A DNA stretch of 64,000 nucleotides. Origin: Fen-455 sp049523315. Lineage in GTDB: Bacteria; Actinomycetota; Acidimicrobiia; Acidimicrobiales; Bog-793. Position numbers and translations under genes: made by a program. Where the stretch lies: assembly GCA_049523315.1 (NCBI GenBank), contig JBEKMZ010000003.1, forward strand, positions 1 to 64,000, in the 5' to 3' direction. Below the pieces are notes generated by a model. That model saw only the letters and a list, made by a program, of their open reading frames with translations, was not told where the DNA came from and did no database searches. Shown in pieces: positions 1 through 8,900 of this stretch; position 1 is the stretch's first letter, and the number at the start of each line of letters is the position of its first letter.

Positions 1-402
1 TCCACCGGAGCAACACCTGTCATCCTCGCCGCTGGCCTTGCCGTCGGCGCGATCGTCGCACTTGCTCTTACCTTGATCGCGTCCGTCCGGCGACAAAGAC
101 GAGACCTCGCCTTATTGAAGACCCTCGGATTCACCTCCCGGCAGTTAGCCGCCACCGTTGCCTCGCAGGCTTCGGCCATCGCCGCGATCGCCGCTGTCGT
201 CGGAGTGCCCGTCGGCATTGCCGTCGGGCGACAACTATGGATTCTCTTCGCTCGCAACATCAATGCGGTGCCCCAACCCACGGTTCCCGCCTCCCTGATA
301 CTGGTCGCGGCCGGCGCGCTCATTCTCGCCAATCTCGTCGCGGCCGTGCCCGCGCGCATGGCCGCGCGCACGCCCGCCGCCCTAGTACTACGAACCGAGT
401 GA
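1..402 (+). CDS. ABC transporter permease, FtsX/MacB type, C-terminal part
   Basis: The gene runs in from the left edge, so only the last 133 residues are visible. The frame is open from base 1 to the TGA at 400-402. Three hydrophobic stretches are seen. Between the first and second lies the cytoplasmic segment RRQRRDLALLKTLGFTSRQL, which is characteristic of the FtsX permease domain of MacB/LolC-like exporters and begins right after the first helix. The protein ends with the usual short basic tail after the last helix. An ATPase partner would lie outside the window. The substrate cannot be told from this part. The family call is firm, the function open. Confidence 0.8.
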   Translation, partial: STGATPVILAAGLAVGAIVALALTLIASVRRQRRDLALLKTLGFTSRQLAATVASQASAIAAIAAVVGVPVGIAVGRQLWILFARNINAVPQPTVPASLILVAAGALILANLVAAVPARMAARTPAALVLRTE

Positions 403-420
403 GAGCGAACCGAGTGAGAG
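391..420 (+). repeat. 15-bp perfect tandem duplication over the permease stop codon
   Basis: The unit CGAACCGAGTGAGAG occurs twice head to tail at 391-405 and 406-420. The first copy contains the stop codon of the permease. It looks like a replication-slippage duplication. No function is apparent. Confidence 0.85.
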
Positions 421-575
421 CCGAATCCCAAGCTTCTTCCTGAGCGCGACAGAACGACATGCAACAGGCGCCTCCGAGTGACGCCGAGCTTGCGCCCGAA
501 TCGGCAACTTGTCTAATCCACCAGTCTGAGGGTCTGAGATCCTCAGACGCTGGGCTCCGTGGGATCGCTCGCGAA

Positions 576-752
576 TCGGCTGCCGCTCACCTTTACGAGC
601 GCCTCGCTGTCGACCGCTGTCAAGTCTCGACGCTTGAGAAGCGCCGCGAGATCCTCCAGAAGCCACGCAGGGCAGGCGAAGGCTCGGACGCCAGCGCCGG
701 ACGACTTCGGTGGCTCTAGCTGGCCGCGACGGGCGAGCTGACGGTCAATCGT
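576..752 (-). pseudogene. Tyrosine recombinase (integrase) remnant
   Basis: On the minus strand an open frame reads VTIDRQLARRGQLEPPKSS, then CPAWLLEDLAALLKRRDLTA, then VDSEALVKVSG. This matches the stretch between the catalytic Arg box and the HxxR box of actinobacterial phage-type integrases (a beta-hairpin with PPKS, then a helix, then DALVF-like). Neither the Arg box nor the HxxR/Tyr motifs is present, and the flanks do not continue the family. It is therefore a fragment of about 60 residues. The rest of 403-888 holds nothing I can recognise as a gene. The assignment rests on remembered family patterns, so confidence is moderate. Confidence 0.45.
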
Positions 753-888
753 GACCTTTCTACACCGACGTCTGGCTGTCGATGGGCGAACCGTCGACAA
801 GTGGATGCGCGTATCGACCAGCTTCTCCCCTACCGCCACGGTCGAGTTCGCTGAGCCTCCCAAGGCCGTCCGGCCTGGCGGTCTGAGT

Positions 889-2073
889 TCACTCGTCCCC
901 GTCCTCGGGAACGGTGGTGGTGCTCAGCGGAGCGCCTTTGCCCCAGCAGGCGATGACATGGACGTCGATATCGGCCCGGCGCGCGAGCTGCAGTACGCGC
1001 GGCACCACCGAACTGCTCCTGACCTGCTTCCATCTGGATCTGCGGGACGCCCCGAGCACGATCTGGGTGACCTGATTGTCCTTGGCGAACTGCACTAGCG
1101 CCGGTGCCGGGTCGTCCGCGGTGATCTCGTGCCAGCTCGCCCCGAGGTCCTCGGCTAGGTGCTTGATCGCAGCGAGCGCCTCCTTCGAAGCCGGGCGGGT
1201 GGTGTCGTCGCCGACGACGTAGACGGCCTGTAGGTCGGCGTGCGCCCGTAACGCGATACGGGCCGCCCGGCGCAGAACCGCGTCAGTCCCCGGTGCTGCG
1301 TTGGCTGCAACCATGATGCGCTCGGCGGTGTCCCAGACAATGTCGGGGCGGCGGGCGGCGAGGTACTCCAGGAGCTCCTCCTCGGTCTCGTCGGCAACGA
1401 AACGAAGCGCGAGCTCCCGCAAGGCGACAAGGTTCTGAAACCGGAAGAAGCTGTGAAGGGCGCTGGGGATCTTCTCGGGAGGGTAGATGTGACCATGCAG
1501 CATGCGGCGGCGCAGCTGCTCGGGGGACGAGTCGATCAGCTCCAACTGGTCGGCCCTGCGGACGACCCAGTCGGGGACTCGCTCGCGGACGGTCACACCG
1601 GTGATCTGCTGCACGGCATCGGCGACACTTTCGAGGTGTTGGATGTTGACTGTGCTGATGACCCCGATACCGGCGTTGAGGATCTCAAGCACGTCCTCCC
1701 AACGCTTGGCATGAGAACCCGAACCCGGCACGTTGGTATGAGCGAGCTCGTCGATTAGGGCTACCTCGGGCTTGCGGGCGAGTATTCCCGCGAGATCCAT
1801 CTCCTCGAAGCCCGTGCCTCGGTAGTCGACGACCTTGCGAGCGACGACCGGAAGGTCTCGGATCTGCTGAGCTGTGAGCGCTCGGCCGTGCGTCTCGACG
1901 AAGCCGACCACCACGTCGGTGCCCCGCTTGTAGCGACGCCAGCCTTCGTCGAGCATCGCCCAGGTCTTCCCGACGCCGGCTGCAGCCCCGAGGTAGACGC
2001 GGAAGTGGCCTGCCGGCTCGACGATCTCATCGGAAGCTTGCGTCCTAGCGCTGTACTCCGCGTTCCTACTCAC
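889..2073 (-). CDS. KdpD-like sensor, N-terminal plus USP domains only
   Basis: This 394-residue protein has the KdpD N-terminal domain with a P-loop (GAAAGVGKT, residues 29-37), the conserved ALIDELAHTNVPGS segment and FVETHGR. A universal-stress-protein domain follows, ending with VLGASRRSRWKQ. The transmembrane block and histidine kinase of full-length KdpD are absent. Such short forms are known in several actinobacteria and cyanobacteria, where the domain senses potassium status or binds cyclic nucleotides. No kdpFABC or kdpE is in view. I placed the start at the GTG at 2073 because family homology begins about 20 residues later. The open frame extends upstream to 2385, but that part has no family resemblance. 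Confidence 0.8.
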   Translation of the reverse strand: MSRNAEYSARTQASDEIVEPAGHFRVYLGAAAGVGKTWAMLDEGWRRYKRGTDVVVGFVETHGRALTAQQIRDLPVVARKVVDYRGTGFEEMDLAGILARKPEVALIDELAHTNVPGSGSHAKRWEDVLEILNAGIGVISTVNIQHLESVADAVQQITGVTVRERVPDWVVRRADQLELIDSSPEQLRRRMLHGHIYPPEKIPSALHSFFRFQNLVALRELALRFVADETEEELLEYLAARRPDIVWDTAERIMVAANAAPGTDAVLRRAARIALRAHADLQAVYVVGDDTTRPASKEALAAIKHLAEDLGASWHEITADDPAPALVQFAKDNQVTQIVLGASRRSRWKQVRSSSVVPRVLQLARRADIDVHVIACWGKGAPLSTTTVPEDGDE

Positions 2074-2370
2074 CGTTCGATCCCACCGTCTGACCCTAAT
2101 ATCATCTGGAGCTCTGTGCGACGACCCTACCTTGAGGTAAGCGTCCGTCAAATCTGAGGATTCCGGCGGCGGGGTTGCCGGCTGGAGGCAGGTCTGCCGG
2201 GCGAACGGTGAGCCGAGCTCAACGAGGAGCTGCGCTCGGCGGTGGCCGTCTCCGCCGAGCAGCACCGGGCCGACCCCGGCGTGCTCCCGTCGCACACCGG
2301 AGCCCAGGCCCGCCGCCGGGAGACGAACCTGTCTCGACAGCTCGCCCGTCTTGCCTGGAAAGTCGAGCAC

Positions 2371-2579
2371 GGCGGAGCGTCGCAATGTCGAGTGGTACTT
2401 CGAACAGATAGCGCCGCGGCTGGGGGTCTCTCCCTCACCGAGATCGCAGGGGCACTCGGAGTCTCCACGTCGTCGGCAAGCAAGTTCCGACGGGGGTGCG
2501 TGTACCGGCGCCGAGGCATTGGGCCGTGTCTTGCGACTTGGTGAGTAACGGACTCCGTGAATCCGACCGATGGTGCTAA
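2371..2579 (+). pseudogene. Frameshifted helix-turn-helix gene remnant
   Basis: Three consecutive pieces in three different plus-strand frames together resemble one small DNA-binding protein: RRNVEWYFEQIAPRL (from about 2377), then LSLTEIAGALGVSTSSASKF, then VRVPAPRHWAVSCDLVS before a stop at 2577-2579. The middle piece is a clear helix-turn-helix, and the last matches the RVPHPRHW ending of small HTH proteins often found beside actinobacterial transposable elements. Two frame changes are needed, so it is non-functional as read. The 2580-2990 stretch that follows shows no gene. Confidence 0.5.
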
Positions 2580-2993
2580 TGCCGCGTCTGCGAAATGGCC
2601 TGGCTACTCACATGGGTCGCCGCGGAACCAGCGAGGTGACCCGGAGCTCGATCTCCTCCGCGTTGCTCGAATACGGATTCGGCCGATCCGGCTCCGTCTC
2701 CCTCGGAGCGGCGAGTCCGTCCAGATCCCCGACTACGACTAGGGGGATGCCACTCTCGCGTTGTCCGTGGGAGTCCCCTCATGGAAGCACGAGTCTGGAC
2801 GTTGATCCAAAACGGCAGCGCGCCGCCTGTCATCGGGCGGGGTCTCCAACCGTTTCGCCTGTACCGTCGGCTCGAAAGATGTGCGCGCCCTAGAGCCGAC
2901 TCTGGCCATCTAGGCATCCTCGCGCCGGCCCGAAGCTTGTGCGACCTCGGCGCTGATCGGCCAACCGCGCCCGAGACGATGCTCCTGTAGCTG

Positions 2994-4078
2994 TCAAACA
3001 GCTCGTTGGAACGCTTTGAGCGTGGTGATTGATGCGACCTGATCAACCATGTCACGCATGATCGCTTGGTAGACCTCTCGAGCGACGTAGCGCTTCAGGC
3101 AGCGGATGATCTCCTTCTTCGTCTTGCCTTCCGCGGTCCTACGAACCACGTAGTCCCTCGAGCGCTGATCCCACGAGAGCCGGTTCAAGACGATCATGTA
3201 GAGGGCACAGTTGGCTTGTCGATCACCACCCCGATTGAGGCGATGTCGAAGTTGCCGCCCCGATGAGGCGTCGACGGATGACGAGCCACACAATGCGGCG
3301 AAGGAGCGGTCTGGGCCGAGCCTCGTCAGGTTGTCGCCCGTGGCGGCGAGCAGCGTCGCGGCTGTCGCGACCCCAACGCCTTTGATGTCGAGGAGCGATG
3401 GCGCAGCGCTCTCGACGAGCACGGCGAGGTGTGTGTCGAGCTGGGTGATCTCCTCGGTGAGCGAGAGCCAGCGGCGGGCCAGGGCGGCGAGAGCAAGCTT
3501 GGCTGCACCGAGGGGCGTGGACGTGTCGTTACTGCGCATACGAGCCGTTTTGGCAATCCGTTCGCGTTCTTTCAGGCCGATGAGTTTGGCCCGTAGTTCC
3601 TCGGGGGCGGTGTCGATTACCGAGTGGACCTGGTTGGCCGCCTGCGTCCGGGTCTTCATTGCGCTTCGCCGGGCAACTCGCAGCAGCCGGATCGACTCGA
3701 CGGTTCCCGTGGCCGCCTTCGGGGTGCCCACCGCCTCACCGGCGAGCACGGCTCGTGCGGCTGCCTCGGCATCGGCAGGGTCGGACTTGCCGCGCTTGCG
3801 GCGGGCTTGGCGTTCGGTCGGTTCACCACGATCACCTCCACGCCGGCATCGGTCAGAAACCGGGTCAGCCCGGCACCTCACGAGCCGGTGCCTTCCACTC
3901 CGACCGCGCCGAGCTGGCCGAAACCGCCCAGCCACCTGAGCAGCGAGCGATATCCGCGGAGGGTCGTCGGGAACTGCTCGGTGCCGAGCACCCGGCCCAG
4001 CTCGTCGAGAGCCACGCAGACACAGAAGTCCTTGTGTGTGTCGACGCCACCGGTGACAAGCAAGGTCGTATCTGCCAT
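2994..4078 (-). pseudogene. IS110-family transposase, interrupted
   Basis: The N-terminal DEDD-type part starts at ATG 4078 (MADTTLLVTGGVDTHKDFCV). The C-terminal part carries the typical IS110 signature LDIKGVGVATAATLLAATGD followed by FAALCGSSSVDASSG and RHRLNRGGDRQANCALY. The frame is broken twice. An in-frame TGA lies at 3880-3878, after GVEGTGS, and reading continues in the same frame for about 20 residues. Near 3811 one base is missing between VNRPN and RQARRKRGKSDPADA. Without these two lesions the protein would be about 360 residues, the normal family length. IS110 elements lack conventional terminal inverted repeats, so element ends cannot be fixed. Confidence 0.85.
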
Positions 4079-4452
4079 CTTGGTGCTGCCATTTCTTCTC
4101 GTGATTGGTTGGGGGTGGCACGCACAGCCCGACGACGGACAGGACCGTGATCGGGCTCAGGCACGAGCTCCTATTAGGTCACGTTCGCCAGACTGGTTGT
4201 GCCGGCGGGGCCCTGCTCACTCGGCCGACTGATCGGTTCAAGGACATCCCGTTTGGGAGTCGGTCGATGGGTGGGTCAGATCGAGTGAGCGGGACCCGCC
4301 ACTTCATTAGCTGGCGGAGCTCCGCCGCTGGTGAATCCTCACAGTCGATCGGAGCGCCTTGAACGGTGGGGTGTGAACCGGTGTGCCTTTACTCCTCGAC
4401 GGCGTAGCCCACGCTGCCCCGAGGGCCGCGATTGCAGCCTGCAAGAGACGGC
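4079..4452. other. Intergenic stretch, no gene recognised
   Basis: This segment lies between the broken IS110 transposase start and the end of the aldolase gene. Short open frames here look like chance readings. It may contain the left end of the IS110 element, which cannot be recognised without a second copy. Confidence 0.5.
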
Positions 4453-5508
4453 TCAGGCGACGGTCACCGATGCGTCGAGATAGACGTCCTGGATCGCCCG
4501 GATTATCTCCACGCCCTCCTCGAGCGGCCGCTGGAAGGCTTTGCGCCCGACGATGAGGCCCATGCCGCCGGCCCGTTTGTTGATGACTGCCGTGCGGACG
4601 GCCTGCACGAAGTCCGCCGCCCCCGAGGACTCGCCGCCGGAGTTAATGAGGCCAATGCGCCCCGCGTAGCAGTTCACGACCTGCCAGCGGGTGAGGTCCA
4701 CCGGGTGCTCCGTCGTCAGCTGCTCGTAGACGAGCGGGTCGGTGCGGCCGAACTTCAAGGCGGTGTAGCCGCCGTTGTTCTCCGGCATCTTCTGCTTAAT
4801 GATGTCGGCCTCGATGGTGACGCCGATGTGGTTGGCCTGTCCGCTTAAGTCAGCGGCCAGGTGGTAGTCCGCCTCCGGCGTCTTGAAGGCGGGGTTGCGC
4901 AGGTAGCACCACAGGATGGTAAACAGGCCGAGGCGGTGCGCCTCGGCGAACATGGCGCTCACCTCCTGCAGCTGGCGGTCGCTCTGCTCGGAGCCAAAGT
5001 AGATCGTCGCCCCGACGCCGACAGCACCGAGGTCGAAGGCTTGGCGGACCGAGGCGAAGGGCACCTGGTCCCCGCGGTTGGGATAGGTGAGCAGCTCGTT
5101 GTGGTTCAGCTTCAAGATGAGGGGGGTCTTGTGGGCGTAGCGGCGGGCGATCATCCCGAGCACGCCGAGCGTCGTGGCGAAAGCGCTGCATTCGGCCGCG
5201 ACCGCGAGCTCCGCCAGCCTCATCGGGTCGAAGTAGGCAGGGTTCTTCGCGAAGCTCGCCGCGGCGGAGTGCTCGATCCCCTGGTCGACGGGCAGGATCG
5301 ACAGGTAGCCGCTTCCCCCTAGGCGTCCGTGGTCGAAAAGGTGCTGCAGGTTGCGCAGCACTGCCACCGGCCGGTCGCTGTTGAGAAGCACGCGGTCGAT
5401 GTAGTCCGGGCCGGGAAGCGTGAGCTGGTCGCGCTCGACCGCCTTGCACTCGTGGCCGAGCAGGTAGTCGGCCTCGTCACCTAGAACCTCGCGAACATTG
5501 ATCCTCAT
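4453..5508 (-). CDS. Class I fructose-bisphosphate aldolase (FbaB/DhnA type)
   Basis: This 351-residue protein should cleave fructose-1,6-bisphosphate to DHAP and glyceraldehyde-3-phosphate in the cytoplasm. It belongs to the archaeal/DhnA type of class I aldolases. Visible signatures are LSILPVDQGIEHS (about residues 70-80), PLILKLNHNELLTYP, the strand GVGATIYFGS and the C-terminal phosphate-binding region NSGGESSG followed by GGMGLIVGRKAFQRP. The Schiff-base lysine is expected in the second half, but I cannot assign it safely. The start at ATG 5508 is fixed by AGGAGGT seven bases upstream. A phosphofructokinase follows on the same strand upstream, which supports a glycolysis/gluconeogenesis role. 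Confidence 0.9.
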   Translation of the reverse strand: MRINVREVLGDEADYLLGHECKAVERDQLTLPGPDYIDRVLLNSDRPVAVLRNLQHLFDHGRLGGSGYLSILPVDQGIEHSAAASFAKNPAYFDPMRLAELAVAAECSAFATTLGVLGMIARRYAHKTPLILKLNHNELLTYPNRGDQVPFASVRQAFDLGAVGVGATIYFGSEQSDRQLQEVSAMFAEAHRLGLFTILWCYLRNPAFKTPEADYHLAADLSGQANHIGVTIEADIIKQKMPENNGGYTALKFGRTDPLVYEQLTTEHPVDLTRWQVVNCYAGRIGLINSGGESSGAADFVQAVRTAVINKRAGGMGLIVGRKAFQRPLEEGVEIIRAIQDVYLDASVTVA

Positions 5509-5817
5509 GGTGTACCTCCTTCCGGTCGGCGCACTAAGCCGAGAGAATGCCGGGAACGGACGGGGTGGAGGCGGACGCCCCACGGATCCAACCTGAGCAT
5601 GTTCGCGCGCACGCCTATCACCTCTCTAAAGGAATCCTATTGCGTGGCATCCGTGCTGACCCACACGGTCCCGGTGGGATCACCAGACCGTCCACATGAG
5701 CGATGCTCCATGACCTGAGCTCGTCAAACGGTCGCGCTCGACGAGCTGCTCTGCCAGGGCCGAGAGCATTTCGCCTGCCGGGGACCCCGCGCTTAGCGAC
5801 TGGTGAGAGCGACCGCC

Positions 5818-6867
5818 TCAGGCGAAGAAGGCCTGCGCGACGGCGTACCACTTTGGCGTCACGGTCTTCAGCTCCGCCGTCGCCTCGTCGAGTGAGACGG
5901 CGACGACGTCGTCACCGCGTAGCGCCACCATCTGCCCGAAGACACCGCTGTGCGCGAGTTCGGCCGCCCTGAGGCCGAACCGCGTCGCAAGGACACGGTC
6001 GCGCGGCGTCGGAGTGCCGCCGCGCTGGACGTGACCGAGCACGGTCACGCGCGTCTCGAACCCTGTGAGACGCTCGATCTCCTGGCCAAGCACCCCACTG
6101 ACGCCGCCCAGGAGGACGTGCCCGAACTGGTCGGTCGCGGGTGCCTCCTGGCCCACCAACTCACCCTCGCCGCTCTCGTACGCGATCTCGTAGCCCTCGC
6201 TGACGACGACGACCGAGAAGCTCTTGCCGCGCTCGTGACCGCGGCGCAGCTCCTCGCAGACCGCCTCGACTGTCATCCGCTGCTCGGGGATCAGGACCAG
6301 GTCGGCGCCGCTCGCGATACCGCTCATCAGCGCGATCCAACCGGCATGCCGGCCCATCACCTCAACGACCATGACCCGCTTGCGTGACTCCGCTGCCGTG
6401 CGCAGCCGGTCGATCGCCTCGGTGGCAGTGGTTACCGCCGTATCAAAGCCGAAGGTGTAGTCGGTGCCCGAGAGGTCGTTGTCGATCGTCTTCGGCACGC
6501 CGACGACGGGAAACCCGTGTTCACGGTAGAGCTTGGCGGCAACGCCAAGCGTGTCCTCGCCGCCGATCGCGATGAGCGCGTCCAGCCCGCGCTCATGTGC
6601 ATTCTGGAGCACCTTTTCGACGCCGCCTTCGATCTTGTAGGGGTTCGTACGGCTCGCGCCGATGATCGTGCCACCGCGAGCGAGGATATTGGCGACCTGG
6701 TCCGGGCCAAGATCCTGGAAGCGGCCCTCGACGAGTCCGCGCCAACCCTCGAGCACGCCGACACACTCCCAGCCGGCCGTGTCCGACGCTCGGACGACCG
6801 CGCGAATGACCGCATTTAAGCCCGGGCAGTCGCCACCACCCGTGAGCATCCCGACCCGCTTCGCCAT
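5818..6867 (-). CDS. 6-phosphofructokinase, probably pyrophosphate-dependent
   Basis: This 349-residue protein begins MAKRVGMLTGGGDCPGLNAV, the PfkA family nucleotide/phosphate-binding start. It continues with TIDNDLSGTDYTFGFDTA and MGRHAGWIAL, which bind fructose-6-phosphate and carry the catalytic base. Two positions known to decide the phosphoryl donor read Asp in GGEDT (Gly104 of the E. coli enzyme) and Lys in PKTIDND (Gly124). This is the combination of PPi-using enzymes such as that of Amycolatopsis methanolica. If PPi-dependent, the reaction is reversible and fits with the neighbouring aldolase. The start at ATG 6867 follows GAGGAGG. The 5509-5817 gap to the aldolase shows no gene. Confidence 0.9.
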   Translation of the reverse strand: MAKRVGMLTGGGDCPGLNAVIRAVVRASDTAGWECVGVLEGWRGLVEGRFQDLGPDQVANILARGGTIIGASRTNPYKIEGGVEKVLQNAHERGLDALIAIGGEDTLGVAAKLYREHGFPVVGVPKTIDNDLSGTDYTFGFDTAVTTATEAIDRLRTAAESRKRVMVVEVMGRHAGWIALMSGIASGADLVLIPEQRMTVEAVCEELRRGHERGKSFSVVVVSEGYEIAYESGEGELVGQEAPATDQFGHVLLGGVSGVLGQEIERLTGFETRVTVLGHVQRGGTPTPRDRVLATRFGLRAAELAHSGVFGQMVALRGDDVVAVSLDEATAELKTVTPKWYAVAQAFFA

Positions 6868-7093
6868 CGTGTCCTCCTCAGATCGTGATGCCGGGGCGCT
6901 CGAGGCTCCCGATTGCGCGCACACCGAGAGCGTCCGTTGGTCCACCTGGCACAGCCAAAGAGCCTACTTTGTCAGCCTCGGGCGACTTGATCGTAGAGTG
7001 TCTGCTCGCGCCATCTGGTGTCGCGATGGCACGAGCAAGGATCGCCAGAGGAGCAAGTTGCGCCGACGACAGCGAGCATGTTTGAGTGTTGTG

Positions 7094-7780
7094 GTGCATG
7101 TCGTAGTCATCGGATGCGGGAGGGTCGGTGCGGGTCTGGCGGCCGAGCTGACCGATGCCGGTCATTCCGTATCCATCATCGACAAGCTGTCGTGCTCGTT
7201 CCGGCGACTGCCTGCCGGCTGGCCAAGCCAGTGCATCGTCGGTTACGGACTCGACCGGGACCACCTGGACGAGGCAGGGGCGAAGGAATCCCGGCGCGTC
7301 GAGAGACGTAAATCCTCGCTACCACATTGGGGATCTCGTAGGTCTCGCTGGCAATGCGGGCACAGATAATGTTGGAGTTGTCGCCACTTGTTACGGCGAC
7401 AAGGGCGGTCGCGTAGGCTCAGGATCCCGACGATCGCGACCGTCCCGTGGACCATCGACCAGATGCTGCGTCCGATGATGCCCGACCAGGCCGTCACCGA
7501 GTGGTCCAACTCGACGGGCCATCTGCATCTCGTAGAGCAACGGTTGCCGAGGCAGTGGGCGGGGCGCCGGTTGCCGCCGGAGGTTCTCCGCGGGGAGGGG
7601 ATCCGAGTCGCAGCGGTGACGCCTGCAGGCGTCCCAGCGCTCGATGTCGAAGATCTGATCGCGCAGGAAGGTGACGTCTTGAGCCTCATCGTCACCTGCA
7701 AGGTCGAAGAAGAACTCGTGGCATTGTTTCCAGGTGTCTCGATCGTGCCGGGGACCAAGCACAGGGAGGTACAGCCATGA
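7094..7780 (+). pseudogene. TrkA-N potassium-uptake regulator, disrupted by internal inversion
   Basis: The start reads GTG-HVVVIGCGRVGAGLAAELTD, a Rossmann NAD-binding fold of a Trk/Ktr RCK protein, up to about 7288. The next part of the domain is found on the opposite strand of about 7290-7413. Its reverse complement encodes ATALVAVTSGDNSNIICARI and then ASETYEIPNVVARI, which aligns with VVVAVTGDDEDNLVVSQLAK of the intact neighbour. Forward reading resumes at LRIPTIATVPWTIDQML and continues through the TrkA-C part to TGA 7778-7780, overlapping the next start codon as ATGA. An indel near 7414 also breaks the frame. The gene is non-functional as read. An assembly artefact is the main alternative. 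Confidence 0.85.
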
Positions 7781-8445
7781 AAGTGGCGATCGCAGGTGCG
7801 GGAAATGTGGGCCGATTCCTCGCCGAGGACTTGGCGCGGAACGGGCATGTGGTGGAACTGCTCGATTCGGACGTGGATCTCGTCGCCTCGTTACCGCCAG
7901 TTGAGGGCATTCGCTACATCACCGCCGACGCTTGCGAGGTGTCCTCCCTGCAGGCGGCCAGTTTTGATGAGATGGACGTCGTCGTGGCCGTCACGGGTGA
8001 CGATGAGGACAACCTCGTCGTCTCCCAGCTCGCCAAGCAAGAGTTCGCAGTTCCCCGCGTGATCGCAAGGGTGAACCACCCGAAGAACCACTGGCTCTTT
8101 AACGAGATGTGGGGCGTCGACGTCGCGGTGTCGATGCCCCAGCTTCTCGCCGGCCTCGTCGAGGAGGCGGTGTCGGTCGGGATGCTTGTCCGCCTGCTGC
8201 AGTTCGAAGGAGGTCACACCCGCCTCATGGAGGTGACCTTGGACGAGAACTCGCCCGTTATCGGGAGCGAGTTCGGGGCGCTCACGCTGCCGCGGGGCGC
8301 TGCGGTTGTCGCCTTGGTGCGCGACGGCCACGTGGTCGTGCCGCGAGCGGACACACCCTTGGATGAAGGGGACGAAGTCGTGCTTCTCGTTAGCACGGAA
8401 TGCGGAGACGACGAGATCCGGATGCTTCTCCTCCGAGACTCGTGA
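7777..8445 (+). CDS. TrkA family potassium-uptake regulatory protein
   Basis: The protein is 222 residues. An N-terminal RCK/TrkA-N domain begins MKVAIAGAGNVGRFLAEDLA with the GxGxxG NAD(H) motif. A TrkA-C domain from about residue 135 to the end contains LRLLQFEGGHTRLMEV-like and DEGDEVVLLVS segments. Such proteins bind the cytoplasmic face of Trk/Ktr potassium channels and gate them by nucleotide binding. The ATG at 7777 is preceded by AGGGAGGT and overlaps the stop of the broken TrkA gene upstream, so the pair was once a translationally coupled heterologous TrkA duo. No channel subunit is in the window. Confidence 0.9.
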   Translation: MKVAIAGAGNVGRFLAEDLARNGHVVELLDSDVDLVASLPPVEGIRYITADACEVSSLQAASFDEMDVVVAVTGDDEDNLVVSQLAKQEFAVPRVIARVNHPKNHWLFNEMWGVDVAVSMPQLLAGLVEEAVSVGMLVRLLQFEGGHTRLMEVTLDENSPVIGSEFGALTLPRGAAVVALVRDGHVVVPRADTPLDEGDEVVLLVSTECGDDEIRMLLLRDS

Positions 8446-8565
8446 CGGAAGCTCGCCTAGGTCTGTGCTCGCTCACGGACCGCCTGGCCCTTGCCAGGGC
8501 TCACAGTCACCCGAGGCCACTCACCGCCCGGTAGCCCTCTGACCGCCCCAAAAGGACTCCCATCC

Positions 8566-8726
8566 CACCCCGCCGCCGCCATCGCGGATTACATCGAGCA
8601 CTTCTACAACCCGGCCCGGCGCCACAGCGCGCTCGGCTACCTCACCCCGAACGAATTCGAAGACCTACACTCACCCCAACCCCAGGCCACGTTGTCCTAA
8701 GACGTTGTCCACTAAATGGGATACAG
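8566..8726 (+). pseudogene. IS3-type transposase C-terminal remnant and element end
   Basis: The frame ends ADYIEHFYNPARRHSALGYL followed by TPNEFEDLHS and a TAA at 8698-8700. This is the standard C-terminus of the DDE transposase (OrfB) of IS3-family elements. Only the last 45 residues remain. The sequence TTGTCCACTAAATGGGATAC a few bases downstream resembles the terminal repeat of actinobacterial IS3 elements, so the right end probably lies near 8704-8726. The tRNA-Val gene starts directly after it. Confidence 0.75.
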
Positions 8727-8732
8727 GCCTTC

Positions 8733-8809
8733 TGGTGGGCGCTACAGGACTCGAACCTGTGACCTCAGCCGTGTGAAGGCTGCGCTCTAACCACCTGAGC
8801 CAAGCGCCC
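8733..8809 (-). tRNA. tRNA-Val (CAC)
   Basis: Read on the minus strand from 8809, all arms fold. The acceptor GGGCGCT pairs with AGCGCCC. The D arm is GCTC/GAGC, the anticodon stem CAGCC/GGCTG encloses loop TTCACAC (anticodon CAC), the variable loop is AGGTC, and the T arm ACAGG/CCTGT encloses TTCGAGT. The 3' CCA is encoded. An IS3-type remnant abuts its 3' end. Confidence 0.95.
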
Positions 8810-8900
8810 TAGAGGCACGTTCCGATCAGTGCTTCCGCGGAGGCGAACAATAACAGCGCACCACACCACGGTCGTATCGCTCGCTTGGTGCGCAGGTCGT

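Noticed and set aside
3211..3939. 242-codon plus-strand frame over the IS110 gene
   Set aside because: Antisense shadow of the transposase; Arg/Ser/Ala-rich without motifs.
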